Source of the DNA: VFMC01 sp040398525
GTDB taxonomy: Bacteria; Actinomycetota; Acidimicrobiia; Acidimicrobiales; Ilumatobacteraceae
Length of the DNA stretch: 64,000 bases
Direction of reading: 5' to 3'
NCBI GenBank assembly: GCA_040398525.1
Contig: JBBATY010000017.1
Coordinates: 4,445 to 68,444, forward strand
The notes under the pieces are model-generated. The model was not told the origin of the DNA. It saw nothing but the letters and a program-made list of their open reading frames with translations, and ran no database searches. Positions 53,663 to 63,278 of the stretch are shown here, piece after piece (the stretch's first letter is position 1; each line of letters starts with the position of its first letter). Position numbers and translations under genes: made by a program.

Positions 53663-53735
53663 CGTTCTGCCCCCTTCGTGCGTGGAGATGGGTGACGCCC
53701 TGTACGGGGTGGCATCCACGAAGAGGAGACACGAC

Positions 53736-54403
53736 ATGCGTATCGACAGGAAGAGATGGTGGGTGGCGATCGTCGGTGTGATGATCACCTCCTTGGGGCT
53801 CGGCGCACTCCCTGCAGCCGCTGCGGGGTCGCTCGTCCGAGCCGACCCGACCGCACACCGGCCCGCCAGCGATCCGTGCCCGCCCGGGACACAACCGAAG
53901 CCGGGCACCAAGATCTGCATCGGTGGCGGCACGACGATCGAGATCCCGGACGGCTCGAACCCGCCGCCCATCACCATCACCTGTCCGGACGGGACGGTGA
54001 TCCAGATCGGTGGCACCTGCCCGACCAAGCCGCCGACGACGCCGCAGCCGCCGACGGGCAACCCGCCGACGTCACCGCAGCCGCCGACGGGCAACCCGCC
54101 GACGTCACCGCAGCCGCCGACGGGCAACCNNNNNNNNNNNNNNNNNNNNNNNNNNNNNNNNNNNNNNNNNNNNNNNNNNNNNNNNNNNNNNNNNNNNNNN
54201 NNNNNNNNNNNNNNNNNNNNNNNNNNNNNCCGACCACGCCGCAGCCACCCGTCGTGAAGCCTCCGGTGAGCCCGCCGAAGCCGCCGGTCGTGCAGCCGAG
54301 GAAGGGCTGGCTCCCGAAGATGTGCGTGAAGTGGATCCGCGTCCCCGTCCCGAAGACTCGGACGACGGTTCCGGTCCCAGTTCCCTACCCCTGCTGGAAG
54401 TAG
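53736..54403 (+). CDS. Secreted Pro/Thr-repeat protein, interrupted by scaffold gap
   Basis: ATG 53736 follows GAAGAGGAG. The N-terminus is a signal peptide (MRIDRKRWWVAIVGVMITSL, then LGALPAAAA). The mature part has a Cys-containing segment (DPCPPGTQPKPGTKICIGGG, ITCPDG, GTCPT) and then tandem PQPPTGNPPTS repeats that run into the 100-N gap. After the gap the sequence continues as PTTPQPPVVKPPVSPPKPPV and ends KTRTTVPVPVPYPCWK. The two sides are in different frames across the placeholder, so the gap length is wrong, not the gene. It is probably a wall-spanning or adhesive surface protein. Confidence 0.75.
54042..54129 (+). repeat. 33-bp tandem repeats encoding PQPPTGNPPTS
   Basis: Two perfect 33-bp copies (54042-54074, 54075-54107) and part of a third reach the gap. 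The array most likely broke the assembly here. Confidence 0.9.
54130..54229. other. Scaffold gap (100 N)
   Basis: 100 undetermined bases in the PT-repeat gene; true length unknown. Confidence 0.99.
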
Positions 54404-54469
54404 GACGCTCGGCGCTCCGCTGCGTCGGGTCGGGCCCGCGGCCTTCTCGGTCGGTAACGGGCCCTCAGT

Positions 54470-54507
54470 GGGTGCCGTCGGTGGATTCCGCACCATCGAC
54501 GGCACCC
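54470..54507. terminator. Strong hairpin between convergent genes
   Basis: GGGTGCCGTCG (54470-54480) pairs perfectly with CGACGGCACCC (54497-54507), extended by TGG/CCA inside. It sits between the secreted-protein gene and the MocR gene and can serve both as terminator. Confidence 0.6.
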
Positions 54508-54517
54508 GCTGTCGCGT

Positions 54518-54533
54518 CCGGGCTGCGGCCCGG
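54518..54533 (-). terminator. Hairpin after the MocR gene
   Basis: CCGGGC-TGCG-GCCCGG (54518-54533) starts 2 bp past the MocR stop. It is likely a terminator stem, without U-tract. Confidence 0.45.
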
Positions 54534-54534
54534 C

Positions 54535-55869
54535 TCAGCGTTGGCCGGTGGGCGACACCGTGAGCGCGGCGGCGTCGGCGAGGCGCAGGGCGAGCTGCTC
54601 GTGGTCATCGCCCACCAGGCCGACCGTCACGCGCAGGTGCGGCCGGTCGTCGTGCACGCGGAACGGCTCGCCCGGCGCAGCGCCGATGCCCTGGGCCGCC
54701 AGGGTGAGCAGCGCCGAGCGCTCGTCGCTCACCTCCATCCAGAGGTTGATCCCGTCGGTGCCGGTGGTGGGCACTCCTCGGGCGCCGAGCACGTCGGCCA
54801 CGGCAGCTCGCCGTCGGGCGTACTCGTTGCGGGCGGCGGCGACGGCGTCGAGTGTGGGCGCGTGATCGAGCATCTCGAGCAGCACGGCCTGCAGGATGCG
54901 GCTGCTCCAGCCGGGCCCGAGCAGCCGGCGGTTGGCGACGGCTGCCACCACGTCGCCGGCGCCTCCGACCGCGGCCAGGCGTAAGTCGGGGCCGTGGCTC
55001 TTGGAGAAGCTGCGGATGTGCACGGTGCGGTCGGCGAGCCAGTGCCCGAGGCTCACCAGCGCCCCGCTGGCGATGTCGCCCGAGTGGTCGTCCTCGACGA
55101 TCACCGCGCGGCTGTGGGCGAGCACCCCGGCCAGCGCCTTGGCCCGGCGCTTCGACATCGTCACACCACTCGGGTTGTGGGCGCGGGGTTGCAGGAACAC
55201 CGCCACCGGGTCGGCCTGCAGGGCGGCGCCGAGCTGATCGACCACCATCCCCTCGTCGTCGAGGTCGACCCCGATCACCTCGGCGCCGAGCTGCTCGAGC
55301 AGGTCGAGCAGCGGCGGGAACGACGGATGCTCGACCACCACACGGTCGCCGAGGCGCACGGTCACCTGGGCGATGCGGTCGAGTGCGTCGAGCGCGCCGT
55401 CCACCACGGTGAGCTCCTCCAGCGCGAACGGCCAGTCGGCGCGCAACCGTTCGTCGAGGCCGGGCAGCACGGGCCGGTCGAGGTAGCTCGACGTCAGTGA
55501 CTGGCGGCTGACCCGGGCCATCACGGGGCCGAGATCGGGCAGCAGCGCCGGGTCCGGGGTGCCCGACGAGAGGTCGAGCGCGAAGTGGCCCGGCCCTTCG
55601 GTGATGCGGCGGTAGCGCCGGGGCGCGCCCGGCCCGGTGGGCTCGCGTACGAAGGTGCCCTGGCGGCCACGGGCATCGATCGCGCCGACCTTGGCCAGCG
55701 TCTGCCATGCCTCGCTCACCGTGGTGGGCGACACGCCCAGCACTCGCGACAGCTCGCGCACCGTCGGCAGGCGGTACCCGGGTGCGAGCTGCCCGGCCGA
55801 GATCAGCCGCCCGATGGTGGCGGCGATGCCTTTGGCGCTGCGGTCGTCGATCTGGGTCGCGAGGTCCAT
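54535..55869 (-). CDS. MocR/GntR-family regulator with aminotransferase-like domain
   Basis: The 444-aa protein has a GntR winged helix (GYRLPTVRELSRVLGVSPTT) near residue 40 and a PLP aminotransferase-like domain with the PLP lysine in SFSKSHGPDLRLAAVGG. LDLSSGTPDPALLPDL and LQPRAHNPSG are typical MocR elements. MocR proteins sense PLP adducts or amino-compounds and activate or repress divergent genes. The gene is divergent from the beta-ureidopropionase gene, so control of that cluster, perhaps by a beta-amino acid or pyrimidine metabolite, is likely. ATG 55869 avoids an upstream extension. Confidence 0.88.
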   Translation of the reverse strand: MDLATQIDDRSAKGIAATIGRLISAGQLAPGYRLPTVRELSRVLGVSPTTVSEAWQTLAKVGAIDARGRQGTFVREPTGPGAPRRYRRITEGPGHFALDLSSGTPDPALLPDLGPVMARVSRQSLTSSYLDRPVLPGLDERLRADWPFALEELTVVDGALDALDRIAQVTVRLGDRVVVEHPSFPPLLDLLEQLGAEVIGVDLDDEGMVVDQLGAALQADPVAVFLQPRAHNPSGVTMSKRRAKALAGVLAHSRAVIVEDDHSGDIASGALVSLGHWLADRTVHIRSFSKSHGPDLRLAAVGGAGDVVAAVANRRLLGPGWSSRILQAVLLEMLDHAPTLDAVAAARNEYARRRAAVADVLGARGVPTTGTDGINLWMEVSDERSALLTLAAQGIGAAPGEPFRVHDDRPHLRVTVGLVGDDHEQLALRLADAAALTVSPTGQR

Positions 55870-55926
55870 GGTCCGCCCGGAGAGGTAGCCGTCGGATCGA
55901 TCGGTGTGGTCGAACCGTGAACGGCG

Positions 55927-55979
55927 TGTGACAGTTTGTACGGGCACAATACTTTCATTGTCTGCCGCCCGATGTCACA
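55927..55979. promoter_or_regulatory. Candidate MocR binding sites in divergent promoter
   Basis: TGTGACA (55927-55933) and TGTCACA (55973-55979) form an inverted pair, and ACAAT-ACTTTC-ATTGT (55946-55961) a second palindrome between them. GTGACA and TACTTT 16 nt apart could be -35 and -10 boxes for the catabolic genes. The AT-rich stretch stands out in this GC-rich region. Confidence 0.5.
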
Positions 55980-55992
55980 TTACGATCCGTTC

Positions 55993-56856
55993 ATGACCGA
56001 TACGTCGACGCCGTCTGGCCGCATCGTCCGAGCCGCACTGGTACAGACCGACTGGCCCGGTTCGAAGGAGGCGATGCTCGACAAGCACGAGCAGTACGCC
56101 CGCGACGCCGCAGCCCAAGGTGCCCAGGTGATCTGCTTCCAGGAGCTGTTCTACGGCCCCTACTTCTGCCAGGTGCAAGAGACCGAGTACTACAGCTACA
56201 CCGAGTACATCCCCGACGGCCCCACCACGCAGCGCTTCATGGCGCTCGCCAAGGAACTGGGCATGGTGATGGTGCTGCCGATGTACGAGATCGTCCAGCC
56301 GGGCCTCTACTACAACACCGCTGCAGTGATCGACGCCGACGGCACCTACCTCGGCAAGTACCGCAAACAGCACATCCCGCAGACGAAGGGGTTCTGGGAG
56401 AAGTTCTACTTCCGTCCCGGCACGGGCGGGTACCCGGTGTTCGAGACCGCAGTCGGCAAGGTCGGGGTCTACATCTGCTACGACCGCCACTTCCCCGAGG
56501 GCTGGCGGATCCTCGGCCTGAACGGCGCCGAGATCGTGTTCAACCCGTCGGCCACCCACCGCGGCCTCAGCGAGTACCTGTGGCGCCTCGAGCAGCCGGC
56601 CGCAGCGGTCGCCAACATCTACTACGTGGGCGCGATCAACCGGGTGGGCATCGAGCCGCTCGGCGAGAACGACTTCTACGGGCAGAGCTACTTCGTCGAC
56701 CCGGAGGGCAAGTTCGTCGGCGACGTGGGCGACCCGTACCAGTCCGAGCTCATCGTGCGCGACCTCGACATGGACAAGATGCGCATGATCCGCGATCGCT
56801 GGGCGTTCTACCGCGACCGGCGTCCGGACGCCTACGGTGAGATCGTCGAAGACTGA
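55993..56856 (+). CDS. Beta-ureidopropionase (nitrilase-superfamily carbamoylase)
   Basis: This 287-aa enzyme of the nitrilase superfamily has the Glu-Lys-Cys triad: Glu51 in CFQELFYGPYFC, Lys125 in YLGKYRKQHIP and Cys162 in YICYDRHFPEGWR. This branch hydrolyses N-carbamoyl-beta-alanine or N-carbamoyl-beta-aminoisobutyrate to the beta-amino acid, CO2 and ammonia (third step of reductive pyrimidine degradation). Further motifs are NPSATHRGLSEYLW and GQSYFVDPEGKFV. ATG 55993 is preferred over TTG or ATG starts at 55936/55972 because the GRIVRAALVQTDWP start matches the family. It leads the catabolic operon. Confidence 0.9.
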   Translation: MTDTSTPSGRIVRAALVQTDWPGSKEAMLDKHEQYARDAAAQGAQVICFQELFYGPYFCQVQETEYYSYTEYIPDGPTTQRFMALAKELGMVMVLPMYEIVQPGLYYNTAAVIDADGTYLGKYRKQHIPQTKGFWEKFYFRPGTGGYPVFETAVGKVGVYICYDRHFPEGWRILGLNGAEIVFNPSATHRGLSEYLWRLEQPAAAVANIYYVGAINRVGIEPLGENDFYGQSYFVDPEGKFVGDVGDPYQSELIVRDLDMDKMRMIRDRWAFYRDRRPDAYGEIVED

Positions 56857-56904
56857 CGTCACTCGTCACGCCCGTCTATACGTGCAACTCCAGGGGAGGG
56901 TTCC

Positions 56905-58347
56905 ATGGCAAAGATCCTGATCAAGAACGGCAAGGTCATCTCGAGCAGCGGGGTGGTGGCCCAGGACGTGCTCATCGAGGGTGAGACGATCTCGGCCCTC
57001 GGCACACCCGGGTTCTTCACCGACGAGGGGATGGACCGCGTCATCGATGCCGCGGGCAAGTACGTCATCCCCGGTGGGGTCGACGTGCACACCCACATGG
57101 AGCTGCCCTTCGGCGGCACGTTCGCGAGCGACACGTTCGAGACCGGCACCATCGCGGCGGCGTGGGGTGGTGTCACCACGATCGTCGACATGGCCGTGCA
57201 GCGCTACGGCGAGAACGTCTTCGACGGCCTCGCCGAGTGGCACCGCAAGGCCGAAGGCAACTGCGCGGTCGACTACGCCTTCCACCAGATCATCGGCGGT
57301 GTCGACGACCAGTCGCTGAAGGCGATGAAGTACCTCACCGAGCACGAGGGCATCAGCAGCTTCAAGCTGTTCATGGCCTACCCGGGTGTGTTCTACAGCG
57401 ACGACGGCCAGATCCTGCGGGCCATGCAGACCGCGGCCGACTGCGGCGCGGTCATCATGATGCACGCCGAGAACGGCATCGCGATCGATGTGCTGGTGCA
57501 GCAGGCCCTCGCCCGCGGCGAGACCGACCCCAAGTACCACAGCTACACCCGGCCGTCGCCGCTCGAGGCCGAGGCCACGCATCGGGCGATCGTGCTCAGC
57601 CACGTGGCCGGCAACGTGCCGCTCTACATCGTGCACATGAGCGCCGGCGATGCGCTCAACGAGGTGGCCGCAGCGCGCCACGACGGGCGCAACGTCTTCG
57701 CCGAGACCTGCCCGCAGTACCTGTGGCTCACCCTCGAAGAGACCCTCGGCCAGCCCGGCTTCGAAGGCGCCAAGTGGGTGTGCTCGACCCCCGTGCGCTC
57801 GAAGACGAACGACCCCGACTACATCGGCATCATGGGCCACGGCCACCAGGCCGACCTGTGGAAGGGCCTGCGCATGAACGAGCTCGCCGTGGTGAGCACC
57901 GACCACTGCCCGTTCTGCTTCAAGGACCAGAAGGAGCTCGGCCTCGGCAACTTCGCGGCGATCCCCAACGGCATCGGTGGTGTCGAGCACCGTATGGAGC
58001 TGATCTATCAGGGTGTCGTCGCCGGCGAGCTGAGCCTCGAGCGGTGGGTCGAGACCTGCTGCACCACCCCGGCGCGCATGTTCGGCATGTACCCGAAGAA
58101 GGGTGTCATCGCCCCCGGCGCCGACGCCGACGTCGTGGTGTGGGATCCGAACCAGAAGACCAAGATCGGCATCAACGACAAGCACCACATGAACATGGAC
58201 CACTCTGCGTGGGAGGGCTGGGTGATCGACGGCAAGGTCGACACCGTGCTCTCGCGCGGCATGGTCGTCATCGCCGACGACGCCTACCACGGGCGCACCG
58301 GCCACGGGCAGTACATCAAGCGCGGCCTGTCGCAGTATCTCGTCTGA
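56905..58347 (+). CDS. hydA: Dihydropyrimidinase
   Basis: The 480-aa cyclic amidohydrolase opens the ring of dihydrouracil, dihydrothymine or hydantoins. Zinc-site residues are visible: His62 and His64 (VDVHTH), carboxylated Lys154 (SSFKLFMAYPG), His187 (MMHAENG), His244 (IVHMSAG) and the Asp in STDHCPF. Its length and the PNGIGGVEHRMELI loop fit dihydropyrimidinase, with D-hydantoinases as close relatives. ATG 56905 follows GGGGAGGG. It lies 48 bp after beta-ureidopropionase, the next enzyme of the pathway, and before the semialdehyde dehydrogenase. Confidence 0.93.
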   Translation: MAKILIKNGKVISSSGVVAQDVLIEGETISALGTPGFFTDEGMDRVIDAAGKYVIPGGVDVHTHMELPFGGTFASDTFETGTIAAAWGGVTTIVDMAVQRYGENVFDGLAEWHRKAEGNCAVDYAFHQIIGGVDDQSLKAMKYLTEHEGISSFKLFMAYPGVFYSDDGQILRAMQTAADCGAVIMMHAENGIAIDVLVQQALARGETDPKYHSYTRPSPLEAEATHRAIVLSHVAGNVPLYIVHMSAGDALNEVAAARHDGRNVFAETCPQYLWLTLEETLGQPGFEGAKWVCSTPVRSKTNDPDYIGIMGHGHQADLWKGLRMNELAVVSTDHCPFCFKDQKELGLGNFAAIPNGIGGVEHRMELIYQGVVAGELSLERWVETCCTTPARMFGMYPKKGVIAPGADADVVVWDPNQKTKIGINDKHHMNMDHSAWEGWVIDGKVDTVLSRGMVVIADDAYHGRTGHGQYIKRGLSQYLV

Positions 58348-58398
58348 TCCCCCCTGCCGGGCCACCCCTGTCCGGCGACGAATGAAGAGGAACCACAC

Positions 58399-59883
<1,485 letters not shown>

Positions 59884-59888
59884 ACCCG

Positions 59889-60920
59889 ATGGACTTCGGA
59901 GTCGTTCTGCAGACAACGCCGCCGTCGGCTCGCGTGGTCGACCTGGCCAAGCGGGCCGAGACGTACGGGTTCACCTACGTGTGGACCTTCGACAGCCACA
60001 TCCTGTGGCAGGAGCCGTACGTCATCTACAGCCAGATCCTGGCCGAGACCCGCAATGTGATCGTCGGTCCGATGGTGACCAACCCGGCCACCCGCGACTG
60101 GACCGTCACCGCCAGCGTGTACGCCACGCTGAACGAGATGTTCGGCAACCGAACCGTGTGCGGGATGGGCCGTGGCGACTCGGCGGTGCGGCTCACCAAC
60201 GGTGCGCCGGTCACGTTGGCCACGATGCGCGAGAGCATCCATGTCATCCGCGAGCTCGCCAACGGCCGCAGCGTTCAGTACAAGGGCTCCGACATCCGCT
60301 TCCCGTGGAGCACCAAGAGCGAGCTCGAGGTGTGGGTGGCTGCCTATGGGCCCAAGGCGTTGGCGCTCACCGGAGAGGTGGGCGACGGGTTCATCCTGCA
60401 GCTCGCCGATCTGTCGATCGCCGAGTGGACCATCAAGGCCGTTCGCGACGCGGCTGCAGCCGCCGGGCGCAACCCCGACGATGTGACCATCTGCGTGGCA
60501 GCACCGGCATACGTCACCGACGGCACCGAGGCCGGTTTGGCCCACGGCCGCGAGCAGTGCCGGTGGTTCGGCGGCATGGTGGGCAACCACGTGGCCGACA
60601 TCGTCGCCCGCTACGGCAGCGACACGTCGCTGGTGCCCGCAGCGCTCACCGACTACATCAAGGGCCGCCAGGGCTACGACTACAACGAGCACGGCCAGGC
60701 GGGCAACAGCCACACCACCTTCGTGCCCGACGAGATCGTCGACCGGTTCTGCGTGATCGGCCCGCCCGAGGTGCACATCGAGCGGATGCGTCAGTTGAAG
60801 GACCTGGGCGTCGACCAGTTCTCGATCTACCTCCAGCACGACGACAAGGACCACACGCTCGCCGCCTACGGTGAGAAGGTGATGCCCGCCGTCGCCGAGC
60901 ACGTGAAAGCCAAATCGTGA
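59889..60920 (+). CDS. LLM-class oxidoreductase in the pyrimidine cluster (F420-type)
   Basis: This 343-aa luciferase-like TIM barrel begins MDFGVVLQTTPPSARVVDLA, with WTFDSHILWQEPYVIYSQI and VCGMGRGDSAVRLTNGAP. It fits a subfamily predicted to use F420 (CPS_4043-like, recalled). It begins 5 bp after the dehydrogenase stop, and its own stop overlaps the first permease (GTGA). RutA, another LLM enzyme, opens the uracil ring oxidatively, but this protein belongs to another branch. It may reduce or oxygenate the pyrimidine (inference). No other ring-reducing enzyme is visible here. Confidence 0.85.
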   Translation: MDFGVVLQTTPPSARVVDLAKRAETYGFTYVWTFDSHILWQEPYVIYSQILAETRNVIVGPMVTNPATRDWTVTASVYATLNEMFGNRTVCGMGRGDSAVRLTNGAPVTLATMRESIHVIRELANGRSVQYKGSDIRFPWSTKSELEVWVAAYGPKALALTGEVGDGFILQLADLSIAEWTIKAVRDAAAAAGRNPDDVTICVAAPAYVTDGTEAGLAHGREQCRWFGGMVGNHVADIVARYGSDTSLVPAALTDYIKGRQGYDYNEHGQAGNSHTTFVPDEIVDRFCVIGPPEVHIERMRQLKDLGVDQFSIYLQHDDKDHTLAAYGEKVMPAVAEHVKAKS

Positions 60921-61789
60921 CCCCAGCGAAGGTGCGCCTTCGACGCATCCTGATGTTCCCACTCGCGTTCGTCCTCGTGGCGGTGCTGTGGGAGGCCTAC
61001 AAGGCTGTCGGACCGGAGGAGGGTGGCAAGGTGCTGGGCGTGCGCCTGCTGCCGCGCACCGGCGACCGGGCGATGCCACACATCTGGGACATGTGGGATC
61101 GGCTGTGGCAGCCCGAGGTTCGCGGCCGTGACGGCACCATCTTCGAGACGGTCATGGCTGCCACGTGGTACTCGTTGCGCGTCGCGCTGCTGGCGTTCAC
61201 GCTCGGCAGCCTGCTCGGGATCGGTCTCGCCGTGCTGATGGCCCGCTTCCGCTGGGCCGAACGGGCTGTCATGCCCTACCTGGTGGTCTCCCAGACCGTG
61301 CCGATCATCGTCCTCGGGCCGCTCATCGCATCGCTGATGGCGTTCGCCAGCCGCGACCTGGCGGGCCAGACGTGGATCGCTGCGGTGATCCTCGGAGTGT
61401 TCCTGTCGTTCTTCCCGGTGGCGCTCGGCACGCTGCGCGGCCTGCAAGCCACCCCGCCCGCGGCGCTCGAACTGATGGACTCCCTCGCCGCGCCGTGGCG
61501 CACCACGCTGTGGAAGCTGCGCTTCCCGGCAGCGGTGCCGTTCATCGCGCCGTCGTTGCGTCTTGCGGGGGCAGCAGCTGTCGTGGGCGTCGTGGTCGCC
61601 GAGATCTCGCTCGGCGTGCGCTCCGGGGTGGGGCGGCTCATCTTGTCGTACGGTCAGGAAGCCACCAGCGACCCGCCCAAGCTCTACACCGCGGTGCTCG
61701 GCGCCGCGGTGCTCGGTCTGCTGATGGCACTGCTCGTTGCCGCGATCGACCGAGTGATGATGCGGAACCGGCCACAGGAGGCGACATGA
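60917..61789 (+). CDS. ABC transporter permease 1 of pyrimidine-type importer
   Basis: The 290-aa membrane protein has about six helices. An N-terminal segment MFPLAFVLVAVLWEAYKAV is followed by a periplasmic stretch, then helices and the EAA loop near ALELMDSLAAPWRTTLWKLRFPAAVPF. It is of the BPD_transp_1 SsuC/TauC/NitT type used with NMT1-like binding proteins. It starts at GTG 60917 inside the LLM stop and ends in the ATP-binding gene start (ATGA at 61786-61789). It should form a heterodimer with the second permease at 62462. Confidence 0.9.
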   Translation: MTPAKVRLRRILMFPLAFVLVAVLWEAYKAVGPEEGGKVLGVRLLPRTGDRAMPHIWDMWDRLWQPEVRGRDGTIFETVMAATWYSLRVALLAFTLGSLLGIGLAVLMARFRWAERAVMPYLVVSQTVPIIVLGPLIASLMAFASRDLAGQTWIAAVILGVFLSFFPVALGTLRGLQATPPAALELMDSLAAPWRTTLWKLRFPAAVPFIAPSLRLAGAAAVVGVVVAEISLGVRSGVGRLILSYGQEATSDPPKLYTAVLGAAVLGLLMALLVAAIDRVMMRNRPQEAT

Positions 61790-62465
61790 CCGAGCAGGNN
61801 NNNNNNNNNNNNNNNNNNNNNNNNNNNNNNNNNNNNNNNNNNNNNNNNNNNNNNNNNNNNNNNNNNNNNNNNNNNNNNNNNNNNNNNNNNNNNNNNNNCA
61901 GGACTACGGCATGGCGTTCCAGCAGAGCGGCTTGTTCGAATGGCGCACGGTCGAGCGCAACATCGAACTGCCGCTCGAGCTGAAGGGGTGGGACAAGGCC
62001 CGTCGTCGCGAGCGCAGCGCCGAGATGCTCGAGTTGGTGAAGCTCGGCGACTTCGCCCGGCATATGCCCTGGCAGTTGTCCGGAGGCATGCAGCAGCGCG
62101 TCGCCATCGCTCGCGCCCTGGCGGCGCATCCGCCGCTGCTGCTGATGGACGAGCCGTTCGGCGCCCTCGACGAGATGACCCGCGAGCACATGCAGGCCGA
62201 ACTGCTGCGCATCTGCGGTTCCACCGGCACCACCGTGGTGTTCGTGACGCACTCGATCCCCGAGGCTGTCTATCTGGCCGACCGTGTGGTCGTGATGTCG
62301 CCTCGACCGGGGCGGATCACGTCGATCGTCGACGTGGCCCTCGGGCGTGACCGCGACGAGCTCACCCGCGAAGCCAGCGAGTTCTTCGAGCGGGTCACCG
62401 AGGTGCGCGAGGCCCTGCGCGGCGGCGAGCTCGATCACTCGGCGCGGGGGATCGAGGACCGGTGA
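61786..62465 (+). CDS. ABC transporter ATP-binding protein, split by scaffold gap
   Basis: The gene starts at ATG 61786 (MTEQ) and is broken after four codons by the 100-N gap. It resumes at 61899 with QDYGMAFQQSGLFEW (Q-loop), then LSGGMQQRVAIARAL (signature), LLLMDEPFGALDEMTR (Walker B) and FVTHSIPEAVYLADR (H-loop). It is of the SsuB/TauB type. The N-terminal part with Walker A is in the gap; the frames on the two sides differ by the wrong gap length, not by mutation. The stop overlaps the next permease (GTGA). Confidence 0.88.
61799..61898. other. Scaffold gap (100 N)
   Basis: 100 undetermined bases. By comparison with SsuB-like ATPases roughly 70-90 codons are missing, so the true gap is probably longer than 100 bp. 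Confidence 0.99.
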
Positions 62466-63250
62466 CCGTCGAGCGCAACCCGCGCCAGCTGATGGGGTCG
62501 GTGCTGCCGCCCCTGGTCTTCGGCCTGGGGTTCCTCGCGCTGTGGCAACTGTGGGTCGTGGCCTACGACATCAAGCCCTTCATCATTCCCCGACCGACCG
62601 AGATCTGGCGGTCGTTCATCGACGACTTCGATCTCGTGCGCGCCGCATCGGTCGTGACCGGCACCAACGCACTGGTGGGGCTGGTGTGTGGATCGGTCCT
62701 CGGCTTCGTGCTGGCGGTGCTCACCAACCGGTTCGCCCTGGTGGCCGAACTGATCAATCCGCTCGCAGTGACGATCGCCGCCATTCCGGCAGTGGTGATC
62801 GTCGGGGTGCTCAACAACATGTATGCCCTCGACAGCCAGATCGGCAGGCGCATCATGGTCACCCTGGCCGTCTTCTTCATCGTCTTCGTCCAAGTCGCCA
62901 AAGGCTTGCGCCAGAACGATGCGACGCAGATGGAACTGATGCGCTCGTACGCGGCGTCGCCGCGTCAGACGCTGCTGAAGGTACGGTTGCCGAACACGCT
63001 GCCGTTCTTCTTCACCGCGATTCGCAATGCTGCACCGGTAGCGGTCATCATCGCCCTCGTGTCCGAGTACTTCGGCGGCACGCAGAATGGCCTCGGCAGC
63101 AAGATCTCCGGCACCCTCAACGGTTCCAACAAAGCGCTCGGTTTCGCCTACGTGGTGGGCGGGTCGATCGTTGGGCTGTTGTTCTTCGCCGGTTCCAGTC
63201 TCCTGGAGTACGTCGCCGTTCCGTGGCGGCGGCGACGTCGATCCAGGTGA
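62462..63250 (+). CDS. ABC transporter permease 2 of pyrimidine-type importer
   Basis: The 262-aa membrane protein has six helices and the EAA loop AKGLRQNDATQMELMRSYAA followed by SPRQTLLKVRLPNTLPFFF. It is clearly different from permease 1. The GTG at 62462 overlaps the ATPase stop. With permease 1, the ATPase and the lipoprotein downstream it completes an importer. Two distinct permeases in one NMT1-type importer are found in some hydroxymethylpyrimidine/pyrimidine-type systems (recalled). Confidence 0.9.
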   Translation: MTVERNPRQLMGSVLPPLVFGLGFLALWQLWVVAYDIKPFIIPRPTEIWRSFIDDFDLVRAASVVTGTNALVGLVCGSVLGFVLAVLTNRFALVAELINPLAVTIAAIPAVVIVGVLNNMYALDSQIGRRIMVTLAVFFIVFVQVAKGLRQNDATQMELMRSYAASPRQTLLKVRLPNTLPFFFTAIRNAAPVAVIIALVSEYFGGTQNGLGSKISGTLNGSNKALGFAYVVGGSIVGLLFFAGSSLLEYVAVPWRRRRRSR

Positions 63251-63278
63251 GCACCAACAACACAGCAAGGGGAGGAAC

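Noticed and set aside
53609..53735. Possible riboswitch before the secreted protein
   Set aside because: Only short stems were found and no match to a known riboswitch core such as GEMM or ydaO.
61786..62465. Frameshift in the ABC ATPase gene
   Set aside because: The frame change coincides with the 100-N placeholder, so it reflects unknown gap length.
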